Source: an uncultured Prevotella sp.
GTDB taxonomy: Bacteria > Bacteroidota > Bacteroidia > Bacteroidales > Bacteroidaceae
NCBI GenBank assembly: GCA_934190685.1
Contig: CAKPTK010000039.1
Coordinates: 1-17,189 of the forward strand
Direction of reading: 5' to 3'
DNA length: 17,189 bases
The notes beneath the pieces were generated by a model. It had not been told where the DNA came from. It saw only the letters and a program-made list of their open reading frames with translations, and made no database searches. Position 1 is the first letter of the stretch; every line of letters begins with the position of its first letter. The position numbers and the translations under genes were made by a program. Positions 1 through 9,000 of the stretch are shown here, piece by piece.

Positions 1-8
1 ACACTGAA

Positions 9-47
9 GATTGCATATCTCTTGACACGGAGAAAAAATATGCAATC
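9..47. repeat. Imperfectly spaced inverted repeat, 10-bp arms
   Basis: GATTGCATAT at 9-18 is exactly complementary to ATATGCAATC at 38-47, with a 19-base spacer. It could be the 3' hairpin of a gene left of the window or a protein-binding site. No T-tract follows it, so a classical terminator is not evident. The sequence shows the symmetry only; the role is unknown. Confidence 0.6.
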
Positions 48-153
48 ATGTAGGATTATGTATGATTTGTGTATGATATTCAGCCCATCATACATCGCCA
101 AACTCCGCATAAACACATGGGTTACGAGAGATTTATGTAGGAATGTATGATTT
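48..153. repeat. Cluster of ATGTATGAT repeats (direct and inverted)
   Basis: A unit of about 20 bases, ATGTAGGA(TT)ATGTATGATTT, occurs at 48-68 and again at 135-153, the second copy lacking two bases. The core ATGTATGAT lies at 58-66 and 143-151, a shortened copy TGTATGAT at 70-77, and the exact reverse complement ATCATACAT at 87-95. The 58-66/87-95 pair can form a hairpin. The arrangement fits either a multi-site protein-binding region or the remnant of a small repeat element. No coding gene was recognised in 1-358. Confidence 0.6.
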
Positions 154-167
154 TTCTTGAAATTTTA

Positions 168-183
168 CGCGCGCATGCGCGCG
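168..183. repeat. 16-bp perfect GC palindrome
   Basis: CGCGCGCATGCGCGCG is perfectly self-complementary and strictly alternates pyrimidine and purine. It sits in an otherwise AT-rich non-coding stretch about 90 bp upstream of the operon promoter. Alternating GC tracts of this type can adopt Z-DNA or cruciform structure. It could also be a dimeric regulator site or a genome-wide repeated motif. The function is not determinable here. Confidence 0.7.
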
Positions 184-231
184 AGAGCACAAAGAAAGAA
201 TCACCCAATAAACATTTTGGGAAAGATGGAA

Positions 232-259
232 ATCCTCATTAAAATTCTAATGATCCTCA
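232..259. promoter_or_regulatory. Candidate operator: 7-mer direct repeat at 21-bp period
   Basis: ATCCTCA occurs at 232-238 and at 253-259, exactly 21 bp (two helical turns) apart and ending 16 bp upstream of the -33 element at 276. Between them TCATTA (236-241) and TAATGA (248-253) form an inverted repeat. Direct repeats at this spacing are typical of activator sites, for example those of LytTR-family response regulators. Assignment to any family is inference; no regulator gene is in the window. Confidence 0.35.
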
Positions 260-275
260 AAAACAGCCCATAACA

Positions 276-307
276 TTTGCTTTTTTCTGAATCATTTTAT
301 AAATTTG
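276..307 (+). promoter_or_regulatory. Bacteroidetes-type promoter of the CHAT operon
   Basis: TTTG at 276-279, a 20-base spacer, then TAAATTTG at 300-307. This is an exact match to the -33/-7 pattern (TTTG, TAnnTTTG) known for the primary sigma factor of Bacteroidetes. Transcription would start near 313, giving an AT-rich leader of about 45 bases before the first gene. No equally good promoter was noticed in the short gaps between the five downstream genes. Confidence 0.75.
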
Positions 308-358
308 CACAAATAAAAAGAATTACGAACAACATAACACAACGAATTAACCCAAGCA

Positions 359-1579
359 ATGTTTATGAGAAAATCAGTTCTTACCCTCATTGCCTTGTTG
401 ACAAGCATCATCACACAAGCGCAAAAGGTGGAATACACCACCTTCATCTACACCAGTGACAACCTCGCCGAAGAGATTGCCCAGAAAAGTTCGGAAACCG
501 AGTCGCGCGGCTATCTCGCCGACCTGTACAATGCCAGCAAGAATGCCTCCAAAGGCATTGCCTCAGGCTATGTGTCGTCATTCATCGACATGGGTGTCAA
601 CGCCATCGGCTCGCTCTTCACCAGCAATGCCCGCCACCAACAGGAATGGAACGAGATGGTGAAGAAGGAAAATGTGTATCAGACGCAAATCAGCACGGTG
701 TCGGAAGTGAACGACTTCTACAGGGAAACTTCTTTCGATGGCGCCATGGACCCAAAGGGCATGACCTTCGATGGCATCGGCTGTCTGCGTAAGGAGGCCG
801 GCGACACGGTGTTCTACATTTCCTGCCACATCGACCGCTCGAAAATCAACCGCATCATCAACCACTCGAAGTTCGAGTTGGTGCTCGACACCCTCATCAT
901 CAGCCCCACCCGCAGCAACCTGCCCAACACGACACTCAGCATCCCCTACTCTTTCAAGGAAAGAAAGAACTTCACCCTCTCCATGGACATCCGTCTGTTG
1001 TCCTCGTGGATGAACGAGATTGTGCAGTTGCAGAAAGACCAGGAGTTGGGGCGTTTCGCCATCAACATCCCCGTAGACGAGAGCGTGCTCGACAGCAAGG
1101 GGTTCCTGCACTATGTGCGCAAGGCTGGACAACCCTCTGCCTACAAGGTGCTTGGCGAGAGTTTCATCGTCCCCCGCTCGTTCATGGGACACCGAGACGA
1201 GAACGACAACTACCGCAACAGTTGGGGTACAGGCGAATACAAACTTGAAATCACACTGAAGGAGACTTGCGAGGCCACCGATGCTTACAAGAAGAACTGG
1301 AAAGCCGACCGCAAGTACCGCAAGAGTCTGGCGCCACACCGCAACCTCTTGGAGACCAGTTGGCAGACCATCTCCAACCAGCGTTGGGACGAGATGACCA
1401 AGTCGTGGGTCATCACTACCTTGAAAGCCCCTGCCAGCATCATCTCCCGCGACCTCATCGACAAACTCGGCCTCAACACTGCCACAACCGCCAGTGCCGG
1501 AGCCAATGCACAAGCTGCCCAGATGGCTGCCATGAAGGCTGCCGCCGCCAAGCAAGGAGCTGCGCCACAAAAGCCATAA
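359..1579 (+). CDS. Exported protein of unknown function, first gene of CHAT operon
   Basis: I do not recognise this 406-aa protein. Residues 1-21 form a signal peptide with a likely cut at TQA|QKV, so the mature protein should be periplasmic or surface-exposed. No lipobox cysteine is present. Residues about 66-87 form a glycine-spaced hydrophobic stretch (GIASGYVSSFIDMG and on), which could be an amphipathic or membrane-active helix. The middle, about 125-305, looks beta-rich with alternating hydrophobic residues. Residues 373-406 are a low-complexity tail rich in Ala and Gln with a few Lys and Met. A second in-frame ATG at 365 (MRKSV) gives an equally good signal peptide and may be the true start. 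It is the promoter-proximal gene, 24 bp before a giant CHAT protease gene, so substrate, adaptor or surface component are possible roles, all inferred. Confidence 0.9.
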   Translation: MFMRKSVLTLIALLTSIITQAQKVEYTTFIYTSDNLAEEIAQKSSETESRGYLADLYNASKNASKGIASGYVSSFIDMGVNAIGSLFTSNARHQQEWNEMVKKENVYQTQISTVSEVNDFYRETSFDGAMDPKGMTFDGIGCLRKEAGDTVFYISCHIDRSKINRIINHSKFELVLDTLIISPTRSNLPNTTLSIPYSFKERKNFTLSMDIRLLSSWMNEIVQLQKDQELGRFAINIPVDESVLDSKGFLHYVRKAGQPSAYKVLGESFIVPRSFMGHRDENDNYRNSWGTGEYKLEITLKETCEATDAYKKNWKADRKYRKSLAPHRNLLETSWQTISNQRWDEMTKSWVITTLKAPASIISRDLIDKLGLNTATTASAGANAQAAQMAAMKAAAAKQGAAPQKP

Positions 1580-1603
1580 TTCTCCACATCAAACATTCCA
1601 TCT

Positions 1604-4600
1604 ATGAAAAGATACTTGTCCGTATTACTATTACTGCTCTGTTGGAGTGTCGTTGTCTTGGCACAAACCAAGGCTGATTCACTTATCAATGAACACCGAC
1701 GATGGATGAAGGGCCATTATCCGAAAGCCGAATCTCTCAGTGAGGAACAATTACTGAGAGAGGCGGCTTTCGCCGTTTATGACCATCTGCAAGAGTCTGA
1801 GGCCACGGCTTTACTCCATGCCGTGGGACGACAGATTCCAGCCGTGGAACGCTATGCCACCTTGGTGGAACAACGGGTACCAGATACACAGTTCCGCCAA
1901 GCCATCCAGGCATTGGAAGCTCTTTACGGATATGCCGTGTCACATTTGGGAGAGAACACCCCCACCACAGGTTGGTGCAAGTTCCTTTGGCTGTATCTCT
2001 CTGGCGACATGAAAAATGTTTATCCACAATTCACCGATGCCGCCATCGTCCAGCAGCGTATCGCAGAAAAGACCAACGACAATGAAAATGAGGCATTGGC
2101 ATGCCTGTTCAAACTTACCCGTTTCTGCATTTCCAACTGGATGTATATTTGCTGTAATTCAGATTTATACGGATATGTTCTGAAGACGGAAAAAGAAACC
2201 ATACAACTTTTAAAGCACAAGGTATTACCGGAAAGGACAAGAGCATGGTTGTATACTCAACTGGCATTAGCAAAAAGTAACATGAATGGGATGGATGCCG
2301 ATGTAGCTTACCAATGTGGAGGAGTGAAGTATGATGACACATATGAACTTCGTAATGGCATCATGAGTAATGCCGAGCATTATTTCCGCATGGCAGAGCA
2401 AAAGTATATCGGACTTTATCCACAAGGTCACCCAGAGGTCATGAGCCTTTACACCACATGGAGAAATCCTCAAACGCCCCATTTCTTTTTCGGGAAAGAT
2501 GAAGTGGAAATGTGCCAATTTTTCCGTCGTTATACAAACAAATACTATCCATATGGCGATATAAAACAAGCCATTTACCCTTTAGAACAAGAAGAAGCAA
2601 AAGCAAGGACAGGACAAAAAGTAGACATCACTTATCTTTACAATTCTTATTTACATTGTCTCAAAAACAATCTTGGCACAAGCAATGCCTATCTCATCGG
2701 ATTCGTAAACAACCTGGTGAGTCTGCTGGCTCCCAATTCACCTGAAAAATACAAACAGGCAGAAAATGAATTCAACAGACTTGTAGACCATGTATGTGGA
2801 TCAGACAGTCTGAAGGCAGCTTGCTACCGCATAGGGCTATACAGAAAATTGAGAGACTTGAAGCAAAAGGAATCCACCCGAGCCATAGAGCACGCAGCCC
2901 AAATTTACGAACGTCATCACGACTCCAGTGTCATCTCTATACTGCTTGGCAGGATGCTCACGGCCTATTATTTTCACGACATTAAGCTCTGTGAGAAAAG
3001 TTACAAGTTCAAATCATTAGTGTGTGAAGATCTGAAAGCTCACTATGGAGAAACTTCTCCCTTTTACCTCAATGAAAAAGAAGATGCGCTGTCACTGCTC
3101 GGGCAATTCAACAATAAAGCGGCGAGTGAACAATTTCCTCAAGTTATCAATCAGATGAAAATGGCCAAAATGGATATGGTCGATGCCATTGACCATTTCG
3201 CCTTCTTAGAAAACCAAGGAGGACGTTATGCACATGCTGCAGAGTTAAGTCAAGAAGCGTATCGCTTGGCTGCAAAACGAGGACTGACTCACCAATGCGC
3301 ACACTTGCTACTCAGAAAGTTTTATGCGATAAAGCATTTAGAAAACACAACGAAAGAACAAGAAATGATATTCAAACGTGTCAAGAAAATTCTTGATACG
3401 AACACCGACACGTTGTCTTTTCTTTCTGACAATTTTTACCAAGCCGCTTGCTATTATAGAGACAAAACTGAATATGCCCAGGCATTGGATATGATTGACA
3501 AAGGTATTGCCACTTGTAAACGACAAAGACAAGGTTTTTCTTCAGAATATATAAATCTTGCCACACTCCGTTATTCTATATATTTTTCCAATTTAAACGA
3601 CAAGGGCATGGCATACAAGCTAATCAATGAGGATATGGAAAACTTTGAAAAGCAAAATCTGAATACCTATACAACAGAAATGCTCGATTATCTATGTGCC
3701 GTTTTCAACTACTATGACAACAAGTACGATGATGTTTATACTTGGTGCCGATTTTTTAATCTCATTGGTACAATGTCCCTCAGCATTGCTGAACAAAATA
3801 ATTTTGACGAAGAATACACACTTGAATATCATTCATACATATTGAATAAAGCTATGTCTTTTTGTGAGTATTATGTGAAATTGAAAAAAAGAATAGACTT
3901 CAGTAAGTTAACAGAAACAAGGAAAAAAGAAGTTGAAGAATTTTTCGAACCTTTTGATTCCATCATGGAACTTCTGAGTACCATTGACAGATATGTACAA
4001 GCATTTGAAAAAGCAGTTCCAAATTATCAGCAAAACAGATACTATCTTCAACTACTCAGCACTGCAGAAGGATATTATTTACACATAGCGCCCAATTACA
4101 AAAAAGCTGAAGAATATCTCAAGAAACATTTACTACTATCCAGAAATCATTTCCCGATTGAGGAACTAAGAGCGCTCATAAATCTTGGAGATTTATACAG
4201 AGAGAACGGGAAATACAAAGAAGCAGAAACTCTTTATACTCAGGCAACAAAAAAGATTGGCGAAGACAATACACAATCTCTTGAGAACAAAATGTCCATA
4301 AATTCTCGAATGATTGCAATAAGCCAATTGTTGAACAAGCCTAAAGAGATGTGGAGATACACAGAAATATTCTATACTTATTGTCAATCCATCTACAACA
4401 ACAATCTCCTTTCTCTCACCCAAAAAGAACAAGAATATATTATTGGGACAGTGGGGTATCCTGCTTATTGGCCAACTTCATGCCTTGCCATTTATCCCAA
4501 TCAGAAAGAAATAACAGGAAAAGTCTATGATGCCGTGCTTTACAGTACAGGTGTCCAACTGCGTTCACAACAGCTTCTTCAACGAACTATTGCCCAATCG

Positions 4601-6055
4601 AAAGATAAAGAACTTATCAGCATGGCTAATAAGTTGAGAAAGCTACAAACAGAGCAAAAGATTGAAACTCCTGCCAATTTACCGGCTCAAAGTCTTGATA
4701 ATAATGGCTTTAATTTCCAAAAAGCAAAAGCTGTAAACCGTTACTTAAACGAAGTAGCAAACAAACGCAACAAAATAAATGCTCTTGAACGGCAGATTAT
4801 CGAACGGTCCATGCCCTATTTGAAAGCAAAGTCGCAAGACATTTCATGGACACAGATTCGCGACAGGCTCCATTCGTCGGAAGCAGCCATCGAGTTTATC
4901 ATTACCAACACATTGGTCATGGCATTGGTCGTGAAGCCTGGGTGCGAGGCTCCTATCCCCGTTCAGCTGACAAGTATAGATTCTTTAAAGAACGCCATCA
5001 GCAGCCTCAACACTAAATCATCCGCAGCCACAGCACGCAAGCTCTACACCAATCCCGCCATCGATTTCTACGGCATGCTGTGGCAACCCTTGGAAAAGGA
5101 GCTGAAAGGCGTGAGCAAAGTGTATTACGCCACACAGGGTATGCTCTACTCCATTGCCTTTGCCGCCATCAGCACACCTGACGGCAAGTATCTCGCCGAC
5201 CACTATGACCTATGTCCGCTCACCACCACAGCAGAACTCGTGAAAGAAGAAACGGAACATAAGCCACAATCCATCTTGGCTATGGGCAACATCTACTATA
5301 CAGACAAGCAACGACAACAGGTTGCAGCGGGCGACATCAGCAGCGCCAGAGGAGGAGAAGAGGATGCCTCCATCGACGACTTCAGCGAGCGTGGCGCCAA
5401 GCGCTACCATTTCAAATATCTGCCTTTCACCAAGAAAGAGATAGAAGAATTGAGCTATACACTGACCAACAAACTGACCCTTGAAGAGGGCAGCGAAGCC
5501 ACAGAGCAAAACCTGCGCATGTTGCTGGACAAGAAGCCCGATGTACTCCACCTCGCCACGCATGGTTTCTTCATCGCCAAAGCCGATGATGCAAGAAAGG
5601 TGCCGTTCTTCCAACACTATTCACAAGCGGTTGACAACTCCATGCAACGGGCAGGCATTGCCCTCGCCGGTGCCGAAGACACCTGGACAGGAGCACGACA
5701 GCCCGAGGAGGCTGACGACGGCATCCTCACCGCCAACGAAGTAGCTCAACTGGATCTTCATGGCACACAGCTCGTCACCCTCTCCGCCTGCGAGACAGCG
5801 TTGGGCGACTATTCCTTTGAGGGAGTGTTCGGTCTGCCGAGAGGTTTTAAGCAGGCAGGCGTGAAATCGCTCTTGGTGAGTCTGTGGAGTGTCAACGACA
5901 AGTCCACCTCGCTCCTGATGTCTTCCTTCTACCGTTATTGGATGCAGGGCGAGAGCAAGCAATCGGCTTTTAAGCACGCGGTCAGCGATGTGCGCAAACA
6001 ATATCCCGAACCTTTCTACTGGGCACCCTTCGTGCTGCTCGACGCCACAAAATAA
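1604..6055 (+). CDS. Exported giant TPR-CHAT caspase-like protein, copy 1
   Basis: 1483 aa. Residues 1-20 are a signal peptide (cut LA|QT), so the protease should act outside the cytoplasm. Residues 28-87 are a motif-rich N-terminal block (EHRRWMKGHYPKAESL, LLHAVGRQ) shared with the next gene. A long helical region follows to about 1080, with TPR-like units around 541-560, 612-633 and 855-880. From about 1083 (WTQIRDRL...EAAIEF) to the end lies a CHAT domain, a clan CD caspase/separase-like peptidase. The predicted catalytic His is H1320 in HLATHGFF and the Cys is C1396 in LSACETALGD; the family's SLWSVND and YWAPFVLLD motifs are also intact. Substrate unknown. About 2100-4800 is AT-rich (sampled lines 35-37% GC), whereas the ends are near 60% in a sampled line. 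The gene lies 24 bp after gene one and 23 bp before its paralogue. Confidence 0.95.
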   Translation: MKRYLSVLLLLLCWSVVVLAQTKADSLINEHRRWMKGHYPKAESLSEEQLLREAAFAVYDHLQESEATALLHAVGRQIPAVERYATLVEQRVPDTQFRQAIQALEALYGYAVSHLGENTPTTGWCKFLWLYLSGDMKNVYPQFTDAAIVQQRIAEKTNDNENEALACLFKLTRFCISNWMYICCNSDLYGYVLKTEKETIQLLKHKVLPERTRAWLYTQLALAKSNMNGMDADVAYQCGGVKYDDTYELRNGIMSNAEHYFRMAEQKYIGLYPQGHPEVMSLYTTWRNPQTPHFFFGKDEVEMCQFFRRYTNKYYPYGDIKQAIYPLEQEEAKARTGQKVDITYLYNSYLHCLKNNLGTSNAYLIGFVNNLVSLLAPNSPEKYKQAENEFNRLVDHVCGSDSLKAACYRIGLYRKLRDLKQKESTRAIEHAAQIYERHHDSSVISILLGRMLTAYYFHDIKLCEKSYKFKSLVCEDLKAHYGETSPFYLNEKEDALSLLGQFNNKAASEQFPQVINQMKMAKMDMVDAIDHFAFLENQGGRYAHAAELSQEAYRLAAKRGLTHQCAHLLLRKFYAIKHLENTTKEQEMIFKRVKKILDTNTDTLSFLSDNFYQAACYYRDKTEYAQALDMIDKGIATCKRQRQGFSSEYINLATLRYSIYFSNLNDKGMAYKLINEDMENFEKQNLNTYTTEMLDYLCAVFNYYDNKYDDVYTWCRFFNLIGTMSLSIAEQNNFDEEYTLEYHSYILNKAMSFCEYYVKLKKRIDFSKLTETRKKEVEEFFEPFDSIMELLSTIDRYVQAFEKAVPNYQQNRYYLQLLSTAEGYYLHIAPNYKKAEEYLKKHLLLSRNHFPIEELRALINLGDLYRENGKYKEAETLYTQATKKIGEDNTQSLENKMSINSRMIAISQLLNKPKEMWRYTEIFYTYCQSIYNNNLLSLTQKEQEYIIGTVGYPAYWPTSCLAIYPNQKEITGKVYDAVLYSTGVQLRSQQLLQRTIAQSKDKELISMANKLRKLQTEQKIETPANLPAQSLDNNGFNFQKAKAVNRYLNEVANKRNKINALERQIIERSMPYLKAKSQDISWTQIRDRLHSSEAAIEFIITNTLVMALVVKPGCEAPIPVQLTSIDSLKNAISSLNTKSSAATARKLYTNPAIDFYGMLWQPLEKELKGVSKVYYATQGMLYSIAFAAISTPDGKYLADHYDLCPLTTTAELVKEETEHKPQSILAMGNIYYTDKQRQQVAAGDISSARGGEEDASIDDFSERGAKRYHFKYLPFTKKEIEELSYTLTNKLTLEEGSEATEQNLRMLLDKKPDVLHLATHGFFIAKADDARKVPFFQHYSQAVDNSMQRAGIALAGAEDTWTGARQPEEADDGILTANEVAQLDLHGTQLVTLSACETALGDYSFEGVFGLPRGFKQAGVKSLLVSLWSVNDKSTSLLMSSFYRYWMQGESKQSAFKHAVSDVRKQYPEPFYWAPFVLLDATK

Positions 6056-6078
6056 CCATCAACAAGACGTAAACGAAT

Positions 6079-9000
6079 ATGACACATACCATCCGTTACA
6101 TCAATTGGCTGTTGCTCTTGCTTCTCTTTGGCAATGTCACGTGGCTTCATGCCCAGTCTGCCTACGAATATATTGAGGAGCATCGCCAATGGATGAAAGA
6201 ACATTATCCCCAAGCCGAGAGCCTCAACGAGTCGCAGTTGCTCCGTGAGGCAGCCTTTGCCATTATGGATGAACTGCGGGAACCCGAAGCGATGGCGTTG
6301 CTCCACGCCGTGGGCAGGCAGGTGCCCGAAGTGGAAGCCTATGCCACCTTTCAAGAGACTGATGGTAAAGACTACAAATTCGCTCACACTCTGAAAGCCC
6401 TCGAAGCCCTCTATCGCCATGCGGAACAGCAGTTAGGCAGGGAGAACGTCACCACCGGATGGTGCAAATATCTGTGGATGAACTGTCGCAGCAATATGGA
6501 AGACGTCTATCCACTGATGGACGGTGTCATCAAAGAACAGACAGCGGCGGTCCAAAAGAATGACGACAAGGAAAACAAGGCTCTGGTCTGCCTGTTGAAG
6601 TTGCTCAAGTTTGATGCTTCCCAGAACGAAACGTTCATTGCCTCACCCGACCTTTACGATGAAGTGCTCCTGACCGAGCGGGAAGCCGTCAAGCTATATC
6701 CGTTTGCTGACAAGACTCCCAGCCGTATGCGTGCATGGCTTTATACACGCTTGGGGGCTGCAAAGAGTTCCTTTTCTGCCCCTCACGAATCAGCAGAGGC
6801 CTTCAACAAGGTAGAACCTTTGGCAGATTCTTTCTATAGCCACAACACCAACACGGGCATTCTGCATAATGCCGAACACTATTTCGGACTTGCCGAAGAA
6901 ACCTATCTACAGATGTTCAAGCCCGGGCATCCCGAGGTTATCGAATATTATGTGTGCGTAGAAAGTGCCCGGGAAAACTACAACACCATTAGTGACGACA
7001 ACCTCAATGTACTCAAGGTGTTCTATGACTATGCCATACAGTACTACGGGCAAGGCACTCTCGCAGCTCTGTTGCGAAAGTTGAACTACTGGAGCATGCA
7101 GGCTTCACGGGGAAAAGACATAAAAGACGCCTTCATGTGGCGTCCCATGTTGGAATCATTCAGGCAATACTTGGGAGAGGACAATTTATATTATTCGCTC
7201 ATGGCACTGCATGTGTGCGAAATTGTCGCCCTCTATGTGCCCAATGATTTCGCTGAGGCATCACAGTTGTTTGACGAAGCCGTGGCAAAAGCATGGGGAG
7301 AAAACAACATGAAGTCTGCCTATATGCGCTATATGCTCTATGGCTCAATCAAAGACATCATGCCCCAAGTGTACAAGGGAAAAGTAGAACCCATAGCAGC
7401 ATACTACGCCAAGAACCATAGCAAAGATTTCGTATCCATTCTGCTCGGCCGCCGCATGGCACTTGACGTGTATATGGGAACACGTGACTTGAAAACAGGC
7501 ACCAACATACAGAAAACGGTTTGTGAGGACACAAGGCTGAGATATGGAGCTTCTTCCTACGTCTATCTGCAGGAAAAGGCAATGGAACTGAACTGGCAGG
7601 CATCTTATGACAGCCAGGCTGCCCGCAAGCAGTATCCTGCGCTCATCGAGCAAATGAAGAAAGAGAACATTGACCATACCGATGTGTTGGGAGATTATGC
7701 CACCTTGGAAAATGGAGCCGGCAACCTTGAACTTGCCGCCAAGCTCTACCAGCAAGCCTATGATGAATCGAGCGAAGAAGGATTGACCCACAGACGTGCC
7801 TACCTTTTACTGTCGAAACTGAGTGTGCTACCTTTTCTCAAAGGCACAGAGAAGGAACAAGAAAAGGTTTATGCACAAGCCCGAAAGATACTTGACACGA
7901 ACACAGACTCCATCAGTTTCATCCCGATGAACTATAGTCTTGCAGCAGATTGGCTCTACTCAAAAGGCAGAGTTCAGGAAGCTTTGAAACTGGTCAATAA
8001 AGGCATAGAGGTATGCCACTGGCAAGATTCAGGATTTTCCGGCACATATATCGACCTGCTGACCAAACGCTACAACATCTACATGTTTGGTCTTGACGAC
8101 ATGAGCACCGCCTACAAACTGATGAATGAAGACCTGGAAGTGTTCGAACAACAAAACCTCAACTACTACACAACCGACATGCTTGACTTTCTCTGGGGTG
8201 TCTATAATCTGATGCCCAAGAGCGACGACAACGTGATTACCTTTGGGAAATACTTCACACTCATCACGAAGATGACAACAAGCATCGGACAACAAAATGG
8301 AATGGAACCGAGATTCTTGTCCATATATGGTGTCAGACTATATTGCGAATTCATCCGTTTCAGTATTCAAGGAATGAACATTAGAAAGCAGGTGAACATG
8401 GACCTTATGTCCGAAGAACAACGGGCTGTCTGGACAAAATCATGGAAGGATTTCGACGAAAACTTTGAAGGACTTTCCAAAATAGAAAACAAGTTGAACG
8501 AGCTGAAAGACCAACTGCCTGAATTTTGCAAGCAAATCAGCTATTTCAATATGCTTGACGCTTTTGAGAACTTCTATTTATATTTGAAACCCGACAAGGA
8601 AAAGGCTTTCAACTATATGACCATGCACAAAGAACAATGCAAGACACTTTTCCCCGATGTCTATAGGGACATTTGCATGAAACTCTTTAACTACTATTTG
8701 CAGAACAAGCAATATGACGAAGCCGAAAAACTTTATGCCCAAGACCTCAAGCAGTTTGAAGAGGACGCACAAGCATCTGCCAATACAAAAATGCTTCTCT
8801 ACAACCTCATGTGCAACCTCTTCCTGGCACGACACGATTATGAAGCCATGCTTCCATACGCACGCAAGCACTATGAAACCATCAAGGACTTCATGAGTCA
8901 CAATTTCCCCATGCTTACCGAACAGGAACAAAAGGCCTTCATGGAGAGCTATGGTGACCCTTCTGCATGGCTCTCCACTTGTCTGGCGGGAATGAAAGAC

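Noticed and set aside
168..183. The GC palindrome as an intrinsic terminator
   Set aside because: It has no loop and no following T-tract, so it does not have terminator form.
277..459. 60-codon open frame overlapping the promoter and start of the first gene
   Set aside because: It overlaps the promoter and the signal-peptide coding region and has no recognisable features.
578..1570. 330-codon open frame antisense to the first operon gene
   Set aside because: The sense frame has a promoter, signal peptide and operon position. The antisense translation is rich in His, Val and Gly without domain character.
359..1579. A bacterial gasdermin as CHAT target
   Set aside because: Known bacterial gasdermins are cytoplasmic and lack signal peptides. 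Nothing beyond a short hydrophobic segment supports the idea.
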